From: a bacterium
GTDB lineage: Bacteria; Verrucomicrobiota; Verrucomicrobiia; Limisphaerales; J093
Assembly: GCA_021780105.1 (NCBI GenBank)
Contig: JAJXZJ010000046.1
Coordinates: 267,597 to 331,596, forward strand
DNA length: 64,000 nt
Reading direction: 5' to 3'
Position numbers and translations under genes: made by a program. Below, piece after piece: positions 49,159 to 59,444 of this stretch. Position 1 is the stretch's first letter. Every line of letters begins with the position of its first letter. The notes beneath the pieces are model-generated. The model did no database searches. It had not been told where the DNA came from and was given only the letters and a program-made list of their open reading frames with translations.

Positions 49159-49437
49159 GGGATCAAAGGGTGAGAATCCGCTGAACCGGCGTCGGTACTA
49201 CCCACGCCAGTCTGGCCGTGGACAGACAGTTCAATGACGTGAAGTTGTGCCACGACCCGATACTAACCCAAACCCGGTCGCCGGAGCCAGCCCGAATCGC
49301 CGTGTTCGACAGCGGGTTGGCGCGCATGCACAACCAGGTTGGCGCTGGGTTCGGTGGCAACACCGATTGGAGCTGGCCTGGCAGGCCGTCAGCGCCGGTT
49401 CCCACCTTCCGGCACGGCGTGAATACCGAGGCGTCCG
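49159..49437. other. Gap without a supported gene
   Basis: The 279 bp between the membrane protein gene and the secreted protein gene have an open minus-strand frame of 143 codons (49163-49594) that overlaps the secreted gene; codon pattern and lack of a ribosome site make it an unlikely gene. Nothing else is seen. Confidence 0.5.
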
Positions 49438-50343
49438 TTACTGCGCCAGACGGTAGAATCGCAACGACTGAGTGGCCGGGCCGCTCCAACTGTATGTCGA
49501 GTTGGTCGAGGTAACGTTCGCGGTGTTGGTCTGCCAGGCATTCAAGTCGCTGGAAGATTGGATCTGGAACTGCTGTCCCGGTGTGCTTTCCCATTGGAAC
49601 GTCACCACCTGGTTCTGCACCATGATGGACTCAATGAGCAACGGCGCGGTCACCACATGCGTGGCCACGAACTGCCCCGTCAACCGGATGGTGGTGTCGT
49701 TGGCCGTGGTGAGGCTGAACTGAAACTCGGAATCCACGGGGATTGTCAGCGTTTCCACGCCCGGGACTGCCGTGAACGTCGCGACCGAGCTTACCTTGTT
49801 CGTGGCGTAACCGACCAAGGGGATGGAACCGGACTTGCTTCCGAGGAGACTGGCAACCGTGTAAGCAGCGCTGCTGGGCGCGTTGGTCGGGAACAGGAAC
49901 ACCAGACTGCTCGAATCGAAGTTGCCTTGGTTGATCGTGAGCGGGCCGCTGATCGCATCTAATTGGATCTGGCGCAGGGCTGCCTTGGCGCTGCCAAGAA
50001 ACGAGCTTGCCTGGCCGCCGAAGTTGGCCGGTTCGGTGCCCGTGCTGCCATCGGGCTTGGGCTGCCAGTTGCCGTTATCCAGCGCTTCGATCAGGCTCTG
50101 GCCGGTGAACATGATCGTCTGACCATTGACGTCCGCGCGCAACGTGCCCCCGAATTTGGTTGTGAGACTCCCCGGCCCCTGTTCCTTCAGGGCAAAGCCC
50201 AGAATGCTCCCGGACAAAGTTATGGAACTTTGATTTGTGTCCAACGTGAAAACGACCGGGCCCTGCGCATTTGCCACGATCGCCAGCGACAACAAAGCAC
50301 CCCCCGCAGCCGTGAACCAGTTGAGAAGAATTGGTTGTTTCAT
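49438..50343 (-). CDS. Secreted protein with C-terminal 'QSSS' beta module
   Basis: A 301-residue protein from ATG 50343 with a signal peptide (NWFTAAGGALLSLAIVANAQ). The middle is Ser/Thr/Asn-rich and predicted as beta-structured; it contains a segment VVFTLDTNQSSITLSGSILGF and a repeated 'GPLTINQGNFDSSSLVFLFP' part that I do not recognise. The end (VQNQVVTFQWESTPGQQFQIQSSSDLNAW.TN, landmarks VTFQWE, QIQSSSDLNAW) is a module shared with the nonaheme cytochrome's N-terminal part and resembling the CotH protein's tail. Extracellular by inference; function unknown. Confidence 0.65.
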   Translation of the reverse strand: MKQPILLNWFTAAGGALLSLAIVANAQGPVVFTLDTNQSSITLSGSILGFALKEQGPGSLTTKFGGTLRADVNGQTIMFTGQSLIEALDNGNWQPKPDGSTGTEPANFGGQASSFLGSAKAALRQIQLDAISGPLTINQGNFDSSSLVFLFPTNAPSSAAYTVASLLGSKSGSIPLVGYATNKVSSVATFTAVPGVETLTIPVDSEFQFSLTTANDTTIRLTGQFVATHVVTAPLLIESIMVQNQVVTFQWESTPGQQFQIQSSSDLNAWQTNTANVTSTNSTYSWSGPATQSLRFYRLAQ

Positions 50344-50500
50344 GAGCGCAAGACTAAGTGATCTCTCATTGAAAGTCCAACCGCAATGACGGCAGATTGC
50401 ACAAGGGCACAGCCCAATCGTGACCTGCGAATCCTCGTGGTTTAACAACGGCAGCCTTGGCTCGATCACCGAGGTCTGGCTTCCCCGGCCGGCACGCGCT

Positions 50501-50728
50501 TCAGGTCGAGTGCGGATTGCGGTCCTTCTGGCAGGCGAGCAGGTAGATGATCGGCAGAATGCCGACAGTGTTGAAGATGGCGATGCAGATGAACCACGCG
50601 AGCTGGTTGTTGCGCGCACTCTTCCACATGGCGATGACCTTCCAGACGCCGTCCCAGAGGGCGATAAGGATAAGAACCGGAATCAGTAAACCCAACCAAG
50701 CGACCGAGGCATCAACGTGTGGACTCAT
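50501..50728 (-). CDS. Small DUF5652-like membrane protein
   Basis: A 75-residue protein with two membrane helices: VAWLGLLIPVLILIALWDGVWKVIAMWK and LAWFICIAIFNTVGILPIIYLLA (landmarks ALWDGVWKVIAMWKSARN, FNTVGILPIIYL). This pair matches the DUF5652 pattern, found widely and with no known function. It lies between a Tat-exported hydrolase gene and a secreted protein gene, all minus strand. Confidence 0.72.
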   Translation of the reverse strand: MSPHVDASVAWLGLLIPVLILIALWDGVWKVIAMWKSARNNQLAWFICIAIFNTVGILPIIYLLACQKDRNPHST

Positions 50729-50761
50729 ACGCCGGGCAGGCTGGTCCTCTCGCTGACGGCG

Positions 50762-51787
50762 TCAAGGGCGAATGTTCCGGTTGCCGCCTTCCGGCACCAC
50801 CGGGAGACTGCCGATGCCGGGGCTGTCCAGCAAACGGCTGTCTTCTGTCGTGGTGACGGCGAATTGAAACGCCTGCCCCGCGGAAGCCGAACCGAAGCGA
50901 CCGTGCTTGTCGAGTGCGACGAAACTGACCGCGAGCGCGGTGCCTTTGGGATCCTGCCGGCTCATCCGCCGCAGAGCTTCCAGACACGCCTCCTGGGGCG
51001 GCAGACCCTGCCGCATGAGTTCCACGACCAGAAACGTGCCGCAGTAACGCATGATGTTTTCGCCCAAGCCCGTGGCGCCGGCAGCGCCGACCTCGTTGTC
51101 CACGTAGAGGCCGCTGCCGACGATGGGCGAATCGCCCACGCGGCCGGGCAACTTTCCCGCCCAACCGCTGGTGGAACAGCCGCCGGCGAGGTTTCCGTCC
51201 GCACCGAGGACCAGCAGGGCGATGGTGTCGTGATTGCCGGCCGTGTGGTGTTGGGCGGCGGCGCGTTCGGCGGCCCGTTTCCGCAACCAGGCTTCGTTGC
51301 GCGCAGCCGAATCAATTTCGACCGACTCCAAGCCTTGTTCGAGGGCGAACATCCGGGCGCCTTCGCCCGCCAGCATGACATGCGGCGTCTGCTCCATCAC
51401 CCGGCGCGCGGCCGAAATCGGATGCCGGATGCCCTCGATCGCCGCCACGCTGCCGGCCTTATGGCCGGGACCAAACATGATGCTGGCGTCCAGTTGCACC
51501 ACGCCGGCGGCATTCGGCAGGCCACTGAGGCCGACCGACGGGTTCCTGGACGACTCGACCTCCCGGATGCCTTGCTCCACGGCGTCGAGCAGCGAGCCGC
51601 CGGACTGCAACGTCTTCAGCGCGGTGGCGTTTGCCGCCCGGCCAAACGGCCATGTGGAGACGATCAGCGGTCGCGTGGCCGTGTTCGTGGGAGTGCCCGG
51701 TTCGGCGCCGCGACCGGACGCGAGAGTGATTCCGCCGGCCACGCCCAGGGCGCTGCGGGCAACGAAGGTTCGTCGTGACGTTTTCAT
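50762..51787 (-). CDS. Tat-exported asparaginase/glycosylasparaginase-like Ntn hydrolase
   Basis: A 341-residue protein from ATG 51787, with a Tat signal (KTSRRTFVARSALGVAGG). The family layout is complete: IVSTWPFGRAANATALKTLQSGGSLLDAVEQGIREVE at the N-terminal side, and the autoproteolysis site GNHDTIALLVLGADG, in which Thr is the expected new N-terminal nucleophile, followed by CSTSGWAGKLPGRVGDSPIVGSGLY (landmarks HDTIALLV, GRVGDSPIVG). Known: N4-(beta-N-acetylglucosaminyl)-L-asparaginase or isoaspartyl peptidase. Periplasmic here; a glycoprotein or peptide substrate would be consistent. Confidence 0.87.
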   Translation of the reverse strand: MKTSRRTFVARSALGVAGGITLASGRGAEPGTPTNTATRPLIVSTWPFGRAANATALKTLQSGGSLLDAVEQGIREVESSRNPSVGLSGLPNAAGVVQLDASIMFGPGHKAGSVAAIEGIRHPISAARRVMEQTPHVMLAGEGARMFALEQGLESVEIDSAARNEAWLRKRAAERAAAQHHTAGNHDTIALLVLGADGNLAGGCSTSGWAGKLPGRVGDSPIVGSGLYVDNEVGAAGATGLGENIMRYCGTFLVVELMRQGLPPQEACLEALRRMSRQDPKGTALAVSFVALDKHGRFGSASAGQAFQFAVTTTEDSRLLDSPGIGSLPVVPEGGNRNIRP

Positions 51788-52126
51788 GTGAAGTGGTTTC
51801 CCGCGCCCGCCGGCGTGACGCCGCCTCCGGCGGGCACGAGTGGCGGTAAGCTGCACCGGCGGCGGTCTTTGGGCAAGTGCTGACCGAGCCGCGTGGCGCG
51901 GTTTCCCTTCGCCAGCGGTGGCTTTGCCACGGCGATGGCGGGCAACGTGAGGCGAAACCGGACTGGCACCAGGCATTGCCTTGGTCGTGGGCCGAGTTCG
52001 GACAAGCCCGGTGGCGGGGGGCAGGATGCGTTCCGGTTCATCAACGCGGATGATGAGGCGGGGAGCCTGGGTCCGAACGCCCTTGACCTGCGTTTCTGGC
52101 CCGCCGTATGCTTTTCATCAGCACCG
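51788..52126. other. Divergent intergenic region
   Basis: The 339 bp between the asparaginase-like gene (minus) and the CotH gene (plus) must carry both promoters. It is as GC-rich as the genes, and no clear -35/-10 pair, hairpin or repeat stands out. The open plus-strand frame runs through it but lacks a signal peptide, so translation there is unlikely. Confidence 0.45.
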
Positions 52127-55100
52127 ATGAAACGCGCTTCTCTTTTGCCATTTTGCCTGGGCTGTATTCTTCTGCCGGTGATTTGCGTCCGCGCGCAAGT
52201 CGTCATCAGCGAGTTCATGGCCGACAATAAAAAGACGTTGGCGGATGAAGATGGCGCGTTCCCGGACTGGATCGAGATCGCCAACACCAACGCCACCACG
52301 GTGAACCTCAGTGGCTGGTCGTTGACGGACGACCCCGCGCGGCAGACCCGCTGGTTTTTCCCGTCCACGAACCTGACGGCGAAGGGGTTCATGGTCATTT
52401 TTGCGTCGGGCAAAAATCGCGCCGTGCCGGGGGCGCCGCTGCACACGGATTTCAGCCTGAAGGCAAGCGGGGAATATCTGGCGTTGGTGAGGCCTGACGG
52501 CAGCGTGGCGACCGAGTTCGCGCCCACGTTTCCGCCGCAGTATCCGGACATTTCCTACGGCCTGGCGCAGGACGTCACCACGAACACGCTGGTGGCCGCG
52601 GGCGCCCCCGCGAAAGTGCTGGTGCCGGCCAACGGAACGCTCGGTTCGACGTGGCTGCAGACCGGCTTCAATGACGCAAGCTGGCTGGGCGGCCAGACCG
52701 GCATTGGTTACGAGACGGCGGTGGCCGGGTTTGCGGTTCACAACTACATTGCGAACATCGGCGTGTGCGACTTGGGCACCGCGCAGGAGGTCATCAACAA
52801 TCCGGCGGAGCAGAGTGCGGTTTACGCGGAAAACGCCACCGTCATCAACTACCTCAACACCAGCGATTCCGCACACTACGGCAACGACAACACGTTTCCC
52901 GGTCTGACCATTGGCGTGGACCAGGACAATTACGTCGTCGAAGCCACGGCGACGATTACCATTCCGGCGGCCGGCGACTGGACGTTTGGCGTCAACAGCG
53001 ATGACGGGTTCATGCTCACCCTTGGCAACGCCAGCATGTCGTATCCCAGCCCGCGGGGTCCCGGCGACACGCTGCAGACGTTCAGCTTCCCGGCGGCGGG
53101 CGAATACCAGCTCGACCTGGTGTTTTACGAATGCGGCGGCGGCTCGGAGGTGGAACTGTTCGCCGCCCAAGGCAGTTATCCTTCCTGGGACCCCACCGTT
53201 TTCCGGCTTGTGGGCGACACCCTCAACGGCGGCCTGGCAGTGACGGCGCCGGTCATTTCCGGCGGCGGCGGCGCGAGTTACCGGATGTTGATCAAAACGG
53301 ACGTGCAGTCGCCGATGGCCGGCCAGAACGCATCGGCCTACGTCCGCGTGCCGTTCAACGTCAGCGATCCGGCCCAACTGGAATCCCTCACCTTGCGCAT
53401 GAAGTATGACGACGGCTTTGCGGCTTACCTGAATGGCGAATTGGTCGCCAGCCGTAACGCGCCGGCCGCGCCACAGTGGAATTCCGCGGCGACCGCTTCG
53501 CATCCGAACTACCAGGCGGTCGCGTTTGAGGACATCAACATCTCGGACCATTTGGGCGCGTTGCGGGCCGGGAACAACGTGCTGGCCATCCAGGGACTGA
53601 ACCAGAGCGCCGGCGACACGGATTTTCTGATCGTGCCCGGACTGGTCGAATACAAGGCCACCGGGGCGGCCGACAAATACTTTGCCATGCCGTCGCCGGG
53701 CACGTTGAACAACAGCGGTTTCATCGCGTATGTGGACGACACCAAGTTCAGCGTGGACCGCGGATTTTACGACCAGCCGTTCAACCTCGCGATCACGACC
53801 GCCACCGCCGACGCGACGATCATCTACACCACGAACGGCTCGCTGCCCTCGTTGACCAACGGCACCGTTTACACCCAGCCACTGACGATCAGTGGCACGA
53901 CGGTGATTCGCGCGGCGGCGTTCAAGGACGGTTTCCAGCCATCGAGCGTGGACACCGAAACCTACCTTTTCGTGCAGGACGTCATCCACCAGTCTCCCAA
54001 CGGCGCGCCGCCGCCGGGCTGGCCGGGCAGTTGGGGCGCCAACGTGGTGGACTACGGCATGGACCCGGACGTGGTGAACAATCCAGCGTACAGCGGTGAG
54101 ATCCAGGCGGACCTGAAGTCCATCCCGTCGTTTTCGATCGTGACGGATTTGAAGAACCTGTTCGACCCGGCCACCGGCATTTACGCCAACGCGGCGAATG
54201 ACGGTCTTGCGTGGGAGCGACCGGCCTCGATCGAACTGATCTATCCGGATGGCACCAAGGGCTTTCACATCAACGCGGGCATCCGCATCCGCGGCGGTTA
54301 CAGCCGCAGCACCGGCAATCCCAAGCACGCGTTCCGTTTCTTCTTCCGGCAGGGGTATGGCGACGCCAAGCTGCAATACCCGGTGTTTGCGAAGCAAGAC
54401 GGCGTGGACACCTTCGACAAGTTCGACCTGCGCACCTTCGAGAACTATTCGTGGAGTTTCGAAGGCGACTACCGCTTCATTGCCCTGCGGGATCAATTTT
54501 CGCGCGACACGCAACTGGCCTTGGGCCAGCCGGCCGAGCGCGGCGATTTCTATCACCTTTACATCAACGGCCAGTATTGGGGGCTTTACAACACCGCCGA
54601 GCGGCCGGAGGCGTCCTTTGGCGCCAGCTACTTCGGCGGCAACGACGCGGACTACGACGTCGTCAAGGTGGACACGGGCGCCGGCTACACGATTTACGCG
54701 ACCGACGGGAACATGGATGCCTGGACCCGCCTCTGGAAGGCCGCGACCAACGGCTTTGCCGCCGACTCGAACTATTTTCACATCCAGGGGCTGAACGTGG
54801 ACGGCACGCCGAACCCCGCCTACGAGAACCTGCTCGATGTGGACAACCTGATTGACTACATGCTGGTGATCTTTTTCACCGGCAACATTGACGCGCCGAT
54901 CTCCGCGTTTCTGGGCGACACCAACCCCAACAACATGTATGCCGTGCGCAACCGGACCGGGCTTTATGGCGGCTTCCGCTTCATGGCCCACGACTCCGAG
55001 CACACGCTGCTGCACGAATCGTCCCTGGGCAACAACGACGAACTCCACCGGAACCGCACGGGGCCGTTCCCCGCGGGCGATCCGACCCAGCAGGGCGCGG

Positions 55101-58100
55101 ATGCCGCGCTCGCCCGGAGCAACCCCGGCTACCTCTTCACGCGCCTTGCGGCCAATGCGGAGTTCCGCCTGCGCGTTGCCGATCACGTGCAGAAGACGTT
55201 CTTCAACGGCGGGGTGCTGACGACTGAGGCGTGCCGCAGCCGGCTGCTGGTGCGGAGCAACGAGATTTTCGGCGCGGTCGTCGGCGAGTCGGCGCGCTGG
55301 GGCGACTCGAAGATTTCGCCGCCCCGCACCCGCAACGTGGATTGGGTCAAGGAAATGAACCGCGTTTACGGCGACTACTTCGCGCAGCGGCCGGGCATCG
55401 TGCTCGCCCAGTTGAAAGCGAAGAATTGGTTTCCCAACGTTGCCGCGCCGGTGTTCAACCAATTTGGCGGCAATGTGCCGAAGGGTTTCCAACTCACGAT
55501 GACCACCTCCGCGGGAACGGTTTATTACACCCGTGACGGTTCCGACCCGCGCCTGCGCGGCGGCGCGGTTTCCCCATCGGCCGTGGTTTACAGCGGGCCG
55601 CTGTCGCTGGCCCAAAGCGCGCACCTCAAGGCCCGCGTGCTGAGCGGCGCAACGTGGAGCGCGCTGGCTGACGCCACGTTCTATGTGAACCAAGATTTCA
55701 CCGATCTGTTGATCACGGAAATCATGTATCACCCGCCGGCCACGGCTAATTTCGCCAGCGACCAGTTTGAGTTCATCGAACTGAAGAACGTCGCCAGTTC
55801 CACGCTCGAACTCAGCGGCGTCCATTTCACCAACGGCGTCAGTTACACGTTCCCGGTCGGGACCTTTGTCGCGCCCGGCCAGTTCATCGTGCTCGTCAGC
55901 GACCCGGCCGGGTTCACGAACAAGTATCCCGGCGTGCGCGTGGACGGCGTCTATGCCGGGCAACTTTCCAACGGCGGCGAAACGCTGACGCTGGTCCATG
56001 CGGACGGCGCGCCGATCTGTTCGGTGAACTACGGCACGCAGGCGCCCTGGCCGCAGGCCGCCGACGGCGCGGGTTTCTCGCTTGTGCCGGTGAATCCGAA
56101 CCTGAATCCCGATCCCGACAACCCGGCCAACTGGCGCGCCAGCTCGGTCATGGGCGGTTCGCCCGGTGCCGACGATCCCGCGTTGAACATTCCGCGCATT
56201 CTCGTGAACGAGGCGTTGACCCATACCGACCCGCCGCAGCTCGACGCCATCGAGTTGTTCAACCCCAATCCGACGAACGTGGACATCGGCAACTGGTGCC
56301 TCACCGACCAGCGCACCGTGCCGCAGAAATTCCGCATGCCGGCGCCGACGATCGTTCCCGCCTATGGATATATTGTCCTCACGGAGCGGGACTGGGACGC
56401 AGATGCGACTTCGACCAACCATTTCCGCCTCGATTCGCACGGCGAGGAAATTTACCTCTACTCGGCGGACGCCCAAGGAAACCTGACCGGCTTCAGTGAT
56501 GGCTTTGCCTTTGGCGCTGCGCAGAACGGCGTGACGTTCGGCCGCTACGTGACCAGCACCGGCGATGTGCAGTATCCCGCTCAGAAGGTGAACACGCTGG
56601 GCACAGCGAATGCCGGCCCACGCGTCGGGCCGGTGGTCATCAACGAGATTCAATACCACCCCGCGCCCGGCGGCGACGAGTTCGTCGAACTCAAAAGCCT
56701 CACCAACGCGCCGGTGCCGCTCTTTGACCCGGATTACCCCACCAACACCTGGCGCCTGCACGGCGTGGACTTCGATTTCCCGACCAACACGGTCATGGCC
56801 GCCCACGGCCTGATCCTGGTGGTGGGCGGCGATCCGGCGACGTTCCGCGCGAAATACGGCGTGCCGGACGGCGTGCCGGTCCTTGGCCCTTACTTCGGCA
56901 CGCTCCAGGGCAACGGCGAGGCGTTGTCGCTGCAATTCCCCGACCATCCGGATTTGAACACCAACGACGGAACCTACTACGTGCCTTACATTGACATGGA
57001 CGTGGTGCGTTACGAAGACAAGGCGCCGTGGCCAACCAATGCCGACGGCACCGGCGCGTCGCTCGAACGATTGAACGCCGCGGCCTATGGCAACGACCCG
57101 ATCAACTGGCGCGCCAGTCCCGGCGGACCTTCACCCGGCGTCGAAAACGACGGCAACCGCGCGCCGCAGGTCAACGCCGGCCCGGACCAGTCGCTGAGCG
57201 AAACCACGGTGCCGGTGGCCGTCAACCTCGCCGGCGCGGCCAGCGACGACGGTCTGCCGAATCCGCCGGGAACGCTGGCCGTGGCGTGGAGCCAGGTGAG
57301 CGGCCCCGGTGCGGTCTGGTTCAGTGACGCCAGCCGGACCAATACCACGGCTTATCTCCCGGGCGCCGGGGTTTACGTCCTGCGCCTGACGGCGGATGAC
57401 GGCGCCGTGCAGGTGAGTCACGACCTGACCGTCACGGTTCAACGCTCCGCCTCCACCGGGCCGGTGACCTTCCTGGCGAAAGGTTCCGACTGGAAGTATC
57501 TGGACAACGGCTCCGATCAAGGAAGCGCCTGGACGGCGCGGAGTTTCGATGACAGCGGGTGGAAATCCGGTCCTGCGCCGCTGGGATACGGCGACGCCAA
57601 CGGAGAATTGCCCGTGACCGTCGTCAGCTATGGACCCGACGCCAACAACAAATACATCACCACCTATTACCGGCGCAGTTTCGCGGTGGCGGACCCGGCC
57701 GCGGTCACCAATTTGACCGTCAGTGTTCAGCGCGACGACGGCGTGGTGGTTTACCTCAACGGAACCGCGGTTTTTGCCAACAACATGCCGGCCGGAGCCG
57801 TGGACTATCAGACCACGGCCATGACCGCCGTCGGCGACACCGACGAAACCACCTTCTATTCCCAGGCCGTTGACCCGTCGTTGCTGGTGAGCGGCAACAA
57901 CGAGCTGGCGGCCGAGGTTCACCAGGCCAACGGCTCCAGCAGCGACACGATCTTCGATCTCGAACTGGCCGGCGAATCCAGCCCGGTGAACCAGCCGCCG
58001 CAGGTCAATGCCGGCGGCGATCAAACCGTCACGCTGCCTGCCAGCGCAACGGTGAGCGGCCAGGTGAGCGACGACGGGCTTCCGGTGCCGCCCGGCCTGG

Positions 58101-58525
58101 TGACGTTTGCCTGGGCGAAGGTCAGCGGCCCCGGCGCCGCCACCTTTGCCAATGCCAGCGCGCTCAACACGACGGCCGCGTTCTCGGCCGCCGGCACCTA
58201 CGTGTTGCGGTTGAGCGCCTCGGACGGCGCGCAGTCCGCCAGCGACACTCTGACCGTGGTCGTCAACGGCCAGATCCCGTCACCGCCGCGCATCGACTCG
58301 GTCGAACTGCCGGACGGCGCCGCCGGCTCCCTCCGGCTCCGGTTCACCGCGCAGGCCGGCCAGACCTACACCGTCCAATACCGCGATTCCCTGAGGACGG
58401 GAAGCTGGTTGAAGCTGGTGGATGTCGCCGCTCCCACCACGACCCAGGCGGTTGAAATCACCGACCCTGCTCCCGCGAGCTTCCCGGCGCGTTACTACCG
58501 GCTGGTTTCACCCGCCCAGCCTTGA
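52127..58525 (+). CDS. Giant secreted multidomain protein with lamin-tail, CotH-kinase-like and PKD-like domains
   Basis: A 2132-residue protein with a signal peptide (PFCLGCILLPVICVRAQ). In order: a lamin-tail domain (VVISEFMADNKKTLADEDGAFPDWIEIANT), PA14/carbohydrate-like beta domains (DYVVEATATITIPAAGDWTFGVNSDDGF), a chitobiase/hexosaminidase C-terminal-type repeat (FNLAITTATADATIIYTTNGSLPS), the CotH kinase-like core (TKGFHINAGIRIRGGYSRSTGNPKHAFRFFF; GQYWGLYNTAERPEASFGASYF), a second such repeat, two or three more lamin-tail domains, then PKD/Ig-like domains (APQVNAGPDQSLSETT..). Landmarks only are given. Typical of Verrucomicrobiota; probably surface-linked. No catalytic role can be assigned. 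Confidence 0.88.
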   Translation: MKRASLLPFCLGCILLPVICVRAQVVISEFMADNKKTLADEDGAFPDWIEIANTNATTVNLSGWSLTDDPARQTRWFFPSTNLTAKGFMVIFASGKNRAVPGAPLHTDFSLKASGEYLALVRPDGSVATEFAPTFPPQYPDISYGLAQDVTTNTLVAAGAPAKVLVPANGTLGSTWLQTGFNDASWLGGQTGIGYETAVAGFAVHNYIANIGVCDLGTAQEVINNPAEQSAVYAENATVINYLNTSDSAHYGNDNTFPGLTIGVDQDNYVVEATATITIPAAGDWTFGVNSDDGFMLTLGNASMSYPSPRGPGDTLQTFSFPAAGEYQLDLVFYECGGGSEVELFAAQGSYPSWDPTVFRLVGDTLNGGLAVTAPVISGGGGASYRMLIKTDVQSPMAGQNASAYVRVPFNVSDPAQLESLTLRMKYDDGFAAYLNGELVASRNAPAAPQWNSAATASHPNYQAVAFEDINISDHLGALRAGNNVLAIQGLNQSAGDTDFLIVPGLVEYKATGAADKYFAMPSPGTLNNSGFIAYVDDTKFSVDRGFYDQPFNLAITTATADATIIYTTNGSLPSLTNGTVYTQPLTISGTTVIRAAAFKDGFQPSSVDTETYLFVQDVIHQSPNGAPPPGWPGSWGANVVDYGMDPDVVNNPAYSGEIQADLKSIPSFSIVTDLKNLFDPATGIYANAANDGLAWERPASIELIYPDGTKGFHINAGIRIRGGYSRSTGNPKHAFRFFFRQGYGDAKLQYPVFAKQDGVDTFDKFDLRTFENYSWSFEGDYRFIALRDQFSRDTQLALGQPAERGDFYHLYINGQYWGLYNTAERPEASFGASYFGGNDADYDVVKVDTGAGYTIYATDGNMDAWTRLWKAATNGFAADSNYFHIQGLNVDGTPNPAYENLLDVDNLIDYMLVIFFTGNIDAPISAFLGDTNPNNMYAVRNRTGLYGGFRFMAHDSEHTLLHESSLGNNDELHRNRTGPFPAGDPTQQGADAALARSNPGYLFTRLAANAEFRLRVADHVQKTFFNGGVLTTEACRSRLLVRSNEIFGAVVGESARWGDSKISPPRTRNVDWVKEMNRVYGDYFAQRPGIVLAQLKAKNWFPNVAAPVFNQFGGNVPKGFQLTMTTSAGTVYYTRDGSDPRLRGGAVSPSAVVYSGPLSLAQSAHLKARVLSGATWSALADATFYVNQDFTDLLITEIMYHPPATANFASDQFEFIELKNVASSTLELSGVHFTNGVSYTFPVGTFVAPGQFIVLVSDPAGFTNKYPGVRVDGVYAGQLSNGGETLTLVHADGAPICSVNYGTQAPWPQAADGAGFSLVPVNPNLNPDPDNPANWRASSVMGGSPGADDPALNIPRILVNEALTHTDPPQLDAIELFNPNPTNVDIGNWCLTDQRTVPQKFRMPAPTIVPAYGYIVLTERDWDADATSTNHFRLDSHGEEIYLYSADAQGNLTGFSDGFAFGAAQNGVTFGRYVTSTGDVQYPAQKVNTLGTANAGPRVGPVVINEIQYHPAPGGDEFVELKSLTNAPVPLFDPDYPTNTWRLHGVDFDFPTNTVMAAHGLILVVGGDPATFRAKYGVPDGVPVLGPYFGTLQGNGEALSLQFPDHPDLNTNDGTYYVPYIDMDVVRYEDKAPWPTNADGTGASLERLNAAAYGNDPINWRASPGGPSPGVENDGNRAPQVNAGPDQSLSETTVPVAVNLAGAASDDGLPNPPGTLAVAWSQVSGPGAVWFSDASRTNTTAYLPGAGVYVLRLTADDGAVQVSHDLTVTVQRSASTGPVTFLAKGSDWKYLDNGSDQGSAWTARSFDDSGWKSGPAPLGYGDANGELPVTVVSYGPDANNKYITTYYRRSFAVADPAAVTNLTVSVQRDDGVVVYLNGTAVFANNMPAGAVDYQTTAMTAVGDTDETTFYSQAVDPSLLVSGNNELAAEVHQANGSSSDTIFDLELAGESSPVNQPPQVNAGGDQTVTLPASATVSGQVSDDGLPVPPGLVTFAWAKVSGPGAATFANASALNTTAAFSAAGTYVLRLSASDGAQSASDTLTVVVNGQIPSPPRIDSVELPDGAAGSLRLRFTAQAGQTYTVQYRDSLRTGSWLKLVDVAAPTTTQAVEITDPAPASFPARYYRLVSPAQP

Positions 58526-58649
58526 CGCCGGCCGGCACCGGAACCGGCGCGGACGCGAGTCCCGCGTTTGCACCTGCTCCGGCCGGCGGCGACGCTGGGC
58601 CGCCCGAGAATGATGGTTTGACGTCCCGCCGTGAGCCGGTTTAGAACTT

Positions 58650-58659
58650 TGTTCAAACA
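58650..58659. promoter_or_regulatory. Possible GntR operator
   Basis: TGTTCAAACA, a short palindrome (TGTT/AACA), is located 24 bp before the GntR start codon in an AT-rich spot. GntR/HutC-type regulators often bind such sites near their own gene. Weak evidence; single copy. Confidence 0.3.
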
Positions 58660-58682
58660 TTGGTAGCAATGATCACGTTCCC

Positions 58683-59444
58683 ATGAACGCCGTGGCGCCA
58701 ACCGACCCCGTTCTGCGGCTGGATCACCGCAGTTCCCTGCCGTTGCACGCGCAGGCGGAACAGGTGTTACGGGACCTCATCCAGCGTCCGCCGTATCGCG
58801 CCGGCGGGCTGCTCCCGGACGAAGTGTCGTTGTCGCGACTGCTGGGTATCAGCCGGAACACCCTGCGCGCGGCCGTTGCGCGTCTGGTGGCCGAGGGGCG
58901 TTTGTCACGCAAGGCGGGCATCGGCACGCGGGTGGTTGAGCCACGCGTGACTTCCGGTGTCGGCGCCTGGCACAGTTTTACCCGCGAAATGGCCGCCCAA
59001 GGCGTCACGGTGGAAACCTTTTCGCTGAAGGTGACACAGCGACCTGCCGGGGCCGAACCGGCCCGGCGGTTGCAGCTCCCCGCAGAAACCGCGGTTCTGT
59101 GCGTGGACCGCGTGCGCGGTTGGGACGGCCAGCCCGAAGTGCATTTTCAATCCTTTCTGCATCCCCGCCTCGGGTTGACCGCGAAGAGTGATTTCCACCA
59201 GCCGCTCTACGAACTGATCCGGCGGCAATGCCGCATCGTGGCGGAGCAGTCGCTGGAGGAATTCACCGCCGTGGCAGCCGGCAAACGGCTGGCCCGCCTG
59301 CTGAAGGTGCCCGTGGGCGCGCCATTGCTGCGCCGCGAGCGCACGGTGCTCGACACCGGCCGGCGGCCGGTCGAATTCGCCGTGGTGCATTATCGTTGCG
59401 ACCGCTTCCGGCTCACGCTGAACCTTCGCCAGGAGCCGCCATGA
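58683..59444 (+). CDS. GntR/HutC-family transcriptional regulator
   Basis: A 253-residue protein with an N-terminal winged helix (LPLHAQAEQVLRDLI..RPPYRAGGLLPDEVSLSRLLGISRNTLRAAVARLVAEGRLSRKAGIGTRVV, landmarks LPDEVSLSRLLGISRNTLRAA) and a C-terminal UTRA ligand domain (LPAETAVLCVDRVRG...PEVHFQSFLHPRLGL...EFTAVAAGKRLARLLKVPVGAPLLRRERTV). HutC-type sensors bind small sugars or sugar phosphates. First gene of the sugar-phosphate operon, overlapping the next gene by 4 bp (ATGA). Confidence 0.9.
   Translation: MNAVAPTDPVLRLDHRSSLPLHAQAEQVLRDLIQRPPYRAGGLLPDEVSLSRLLGISRNTLRAAVARLVAEGRLSRKAGIGTRVVEPRVTSGVGAWHSFTREMAAQGVTVETFSLKVTQRPAGAEPARRLQLPAETAVLCVDRVRGWDGQPEVHFQSFLHPRLGLTAKSDFHQPLYELIRRQCRIVAEQSLEEFTAVAAGKRLARLLKVPVGAPLLRRERTVLDTGRRPVEFAVVHYRCDRFRLTLNLRQEPP

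Noticed and set aside
49163..49594. 143-codon minus-strand frame next to the secreted protein gene
   Set aside because: Overlaps the secreted gene, no ribosome site or motif; could be a decayed end of another gene but not supportable.
52118..56947. 1609-codon open frame antisense to the CotH gene
   Set aside because: High-GC shadow: the plus-strand frame has a signal peptide and clear domains, whereas the antisense product is Arg/His/Val-rich without motifs.
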